Assembly: GCA_013297885.1 (NCBI GenBank)
Contig: JAAFIR010000029.1
Location: 1 to 64,000 of the forward strand
Direction: 5' to 3'
DNA from: Leptospirales bacterium
Lineage (GTDB): Bacteria > Spirochaetota > Leptospiria > Leptospirales > Leptospiraceae
Length of the DNA: 64,000 nucleotides
The position numbers and the translations under genes are program-made. Of the stretch, positions 62,549 through 64,000 are shown in pieces; position 1 is the stretch's first letter; every line of letters starts with the position of its first letter. Under the pieces are notes generated by a model. It did no database searches, was not told the origin of the DNA, and saw only the letters and a program-made list of their open reading frames with translations.

Positions 62549-62883
62549 TTTTAAAAATTAATTAAGTACATTTTTATTGTTAAAATTTTTATTCAAATAT
62601 ATTCTAAAACTTTATTCCAATTACTGTAATACTTTTATATACTGTTTATTAATCTTATACCGATTGACAATAATTATGACCTCTTATAAACAATAAAATT
62701 CAATCAATACACAAAACTAGCCGAAACTAATGGGTAATTATTTTTGGCAGCTGTTATATTTCTTAATTTTACTAAATATTAATTAAAAAATGAAAGATCC
62801 GCACAAATCTTAAGAAAAAATCTTTAGTTTTTAAAATTGAAAATCTATTTGCAGAAATCAAATTTCTAAAATCAAAGTAAAAC

Positions 62884-63849
62884 ATGAATCAAATCAAAAT
62901 TTTTCTTGGAGTAATTTTTGGATTACTCGTTATTTCTATTTTATTAATTTTAGTTTCTATTTCCTCAGCTGCAAAATCCAAAGGTGAAAATTTTTCAAAA
63001 GAATTATTTTTGAAAAAAAGTTTTAATCAAGCTCTTCTTTTAAAAGTTGAAGGAGAAATTCATTCTGGAGATTCAGGAGCTAGCTCAACTGGTGCTGATA
63101 CAATTCTTTCATCTCTTCGTGAAATTGAAGATGAAGAATCTATCAAAGCCATTTTAATTGAAATCAATTCTCCCGGTGGAACTGTTGGGGCTTCTCAAGA
63201 AATTTATGATGAAATCATGTATCTCCGAAAAGAAAAAAATAAAAAAGTTGTAGTCTCCATGAAAGACTTAGCCGCATCTGGTGGATATTATATTGCATCT
63301 GCTGCCGATTATATTTTCACAGAAGCAGGAACCATCACTGGTTCAATTGGTGTAATTATGATGAGTCCAAATATTTCTGGACTTCTAAAAAAATATTCTG
63401 TTGAGATGAGAGTATTTAAAGCTGGAAAGTATAAAGACACTTTATCCATGTTTAAACCTGTCTCAAAAGAAGAAGATGAAATTATTCGTGGACTCTTAAA
63501 TGATACATACAACAGATTTGTTTCTGATGTTGCAAATGGTAGAAAAATGGAAAAATCTATAATTGCAAAACTTGCAGAAGGAAAAATATATTCTGGAGAA
63601 GGTGCTGTTAAAGTAAAACTTGCAGATGCTATCGGTGGAAGAAGAGAAGCAATTTTAAAAATGGAAGAATTGGCTGGTGGAAAATTAGATTTAATTGAAG
63701 ATAAAAAAAATCCATTTGGAAGAATTTTTGATCAATTATCTGGAAAATTTTATTCTCAACTCAAACCAAGTATTTATTTTGACATTAAAAAATTTCCTGT
63801 TCTAGTAATTTTACCATCAGCAATTCAATTTAATTTGGTGAATGAATAA
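62884..63849 (+). CDS. sppA: Signal peptide peptidase SppA (S49 family)
   Basis: 321 aa with one N-terminal membrane segment (about 7-30). EINSPGGTVGASQEI, DLAASGGYYIASAADYIF with the catalytic Ser, and FKAGKYKDTLSMFK with the catalytic Lys of the S49 Ser-Lys dyad. Cleaves remnant signal peptides in the membrane. The stop overlaps the start of the next gene by one base (TAATG). The length fits the short SppA36-type form. Confidence 0.92.
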   Translation: MNQIKIFLGVIFGLLVISILLILVSISSAAKSKGENFSKELFLKKSFNQALLLKVEGEIHSGDSGASSTGADTILSSLREIEDEESIKAILIEINSPGGTVGASQEIYDEIMYLRKEKNKKVVVSMKDLAASGGYYIASAADYIFTEAGTITGSIGVIMMSPNISGLLKKYSVEMRVFKAGKYKDTLSMFKPVSKEEDEIIRGLLNDTYNRFVSDVANGRKMEKSIIAKLAEGKIYSGEGAVKVKLADAIGGRREAILKMEELAGGKLDLIEDKKNPFGRIFDQLSGKFYSQLKPSIYFDIKKFPVLVILPSAIQFNLVNE

Positions 63850-64000
63850 TGAATGAATATTTAAACAGAATTTTTTGTTTATTTTCTGAAAAAGAAAATT
63901 ATAAAGAACATTTGATTTATTTTGAATCTGAAAATTTATTTTTTAGACTTGGAAGAGATTTATTTTTTTCATTTTGTATTTCTATTTCATTTTATTATTT
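63849..64000 (+). CDS. Partial hypothetical protein, cut by the window end
   Basis: ATG at 63849 shares one base with the sppA stop (TAATG) and opens a frame to the window end: MNEYLNRIFCLFSEKEN... DLFFSFCISISFYY. About 50 codons are visible. It looks like a membrane protein from the last hydrophobic segment. Nothing can be said about function. Confidence 0.6.
   Translation, partial: MNEYLNRIFCLFSEKENYKEHLIYFESENLFFRLGRDLFFSFCISISFYY

Noticed and set aside
62549-62883. Possible small gene or RNA before sppA
   Set aside because: Only AT-rich sequence without SD-start pairs or stable hairpins after the terminator.

Overview
The window is very AT-rich chromosomal DNA from a flagellated diderm bacterium. 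The best fit is a spirochaete of the Leptospirales/Leptospiraceae. Support for this: two copies of a DUF1564-like gene (I recall this family as Leptospira-centred), a FliS flagellin chaperone, lipid A and LPS export genes (lpxK, msbA), many short-signal lipoproteins with hydrophobic-x-C lipoboxes, several class III nucleotide cyclases with sensor domains, and a 2-oxoglutarate dehydrogenase operon. No rRNA, tRNA, CRISPR array, prophage or recognisable transposase was seen. The species cannot be named from sequence alone.

Layout: 1-2.9 kb purN-purH and a membrane protein (minus strand). 3.1-4.9 kb is a small accessory patch with a frameshifted Uma2 nuclease gene and a coiled-coil PD-(D/E)XK gene between palindromic direct repeats. 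5.7-6.5 kb is fliS plus a small partner. 6.4-14.4 kb is a minus-strand envelope block: two lipoproteins, a degenerate nucleotidase, a LysM/M23 protein, PBP1A, a zinc-PLC-like protein and a STAS protein. 14.8-17.5 kb holds a DUF1564-like gene and two SH3-like exported proteins. 17.6-20.7 kb is msbA-lpxK. 21-26 kb is a dicarboxylate/amino-acid symporter, a lipoprotein, a protein with four cyclic-nucleotide-binding domains and an outer-membrane-like protein. 26.2-28.4 kb is a membrane nucleotide cyclase. 28.6-29.9 kb is an SRPBCC-EVE-MarR operon. 29.9-31.3 kb is a decayed lipoprotein gene, a 32-aa ORF and the second DUF1564-like gene. 31.7-38.2 kb is an adenylate cyclase, a pentameric ligand-gated-channel homologue with a cysteine-rich lipoprotein, and a PF10118/flavin monooxygenase pair. 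38.3-52.1 kb is a long minus-strand series: cyclase, FecR protein, DUF5683-like, MORN lipoprotein, PP2C phosphatase, WG-repeat protein, panB, trpF, mutS, nucleosidase. 52.5-54.2 kb holds two cysteine-rich paralogues and a pirin. 54.4-64 kb is a soluble cyclase, sucB-lpd-sucA, a lipoprotein, sppA and a cut-off gene.

The most unusual content is intergenic. Twelve copies of one structured repeat, about 80-230 nt each, occur in nearly every larger intergenic gap and on both strands. Each has conserved short boxes (GGGCGAA; AC-NNN-CT; AT-NNN-T-TTCGC) separated by two hairpin arms whose sequence and length differ almost completely between copies. The outer 5-bp helix is complementary in all 11 complete copies, with seven sequence variants. 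An inner 3-bp helix is complementary in 10 of 11, with four different triplets (GGG/CCC, GAG/CTC, GTG/CAC, AGG/CCT). This compensatory change shows that a folded nucleic acid is maintained: P1 encloses arm P2 and a P4-P3 stack. Its function and way of spreading are unknown from this window.

Other points of interest: several genes that appear to be one base out of frame at or near a homopolymer close to their start (phase variation, decay or sequence error); 0.67-kb inverted repeats carrying the DUF1564-like genes with a near-identical 3' patch; four cyclases plus a four-CNB-domain receptor within 33 kb; and a MarR-type operator overlapping the promoter of an EVE-domain operon.
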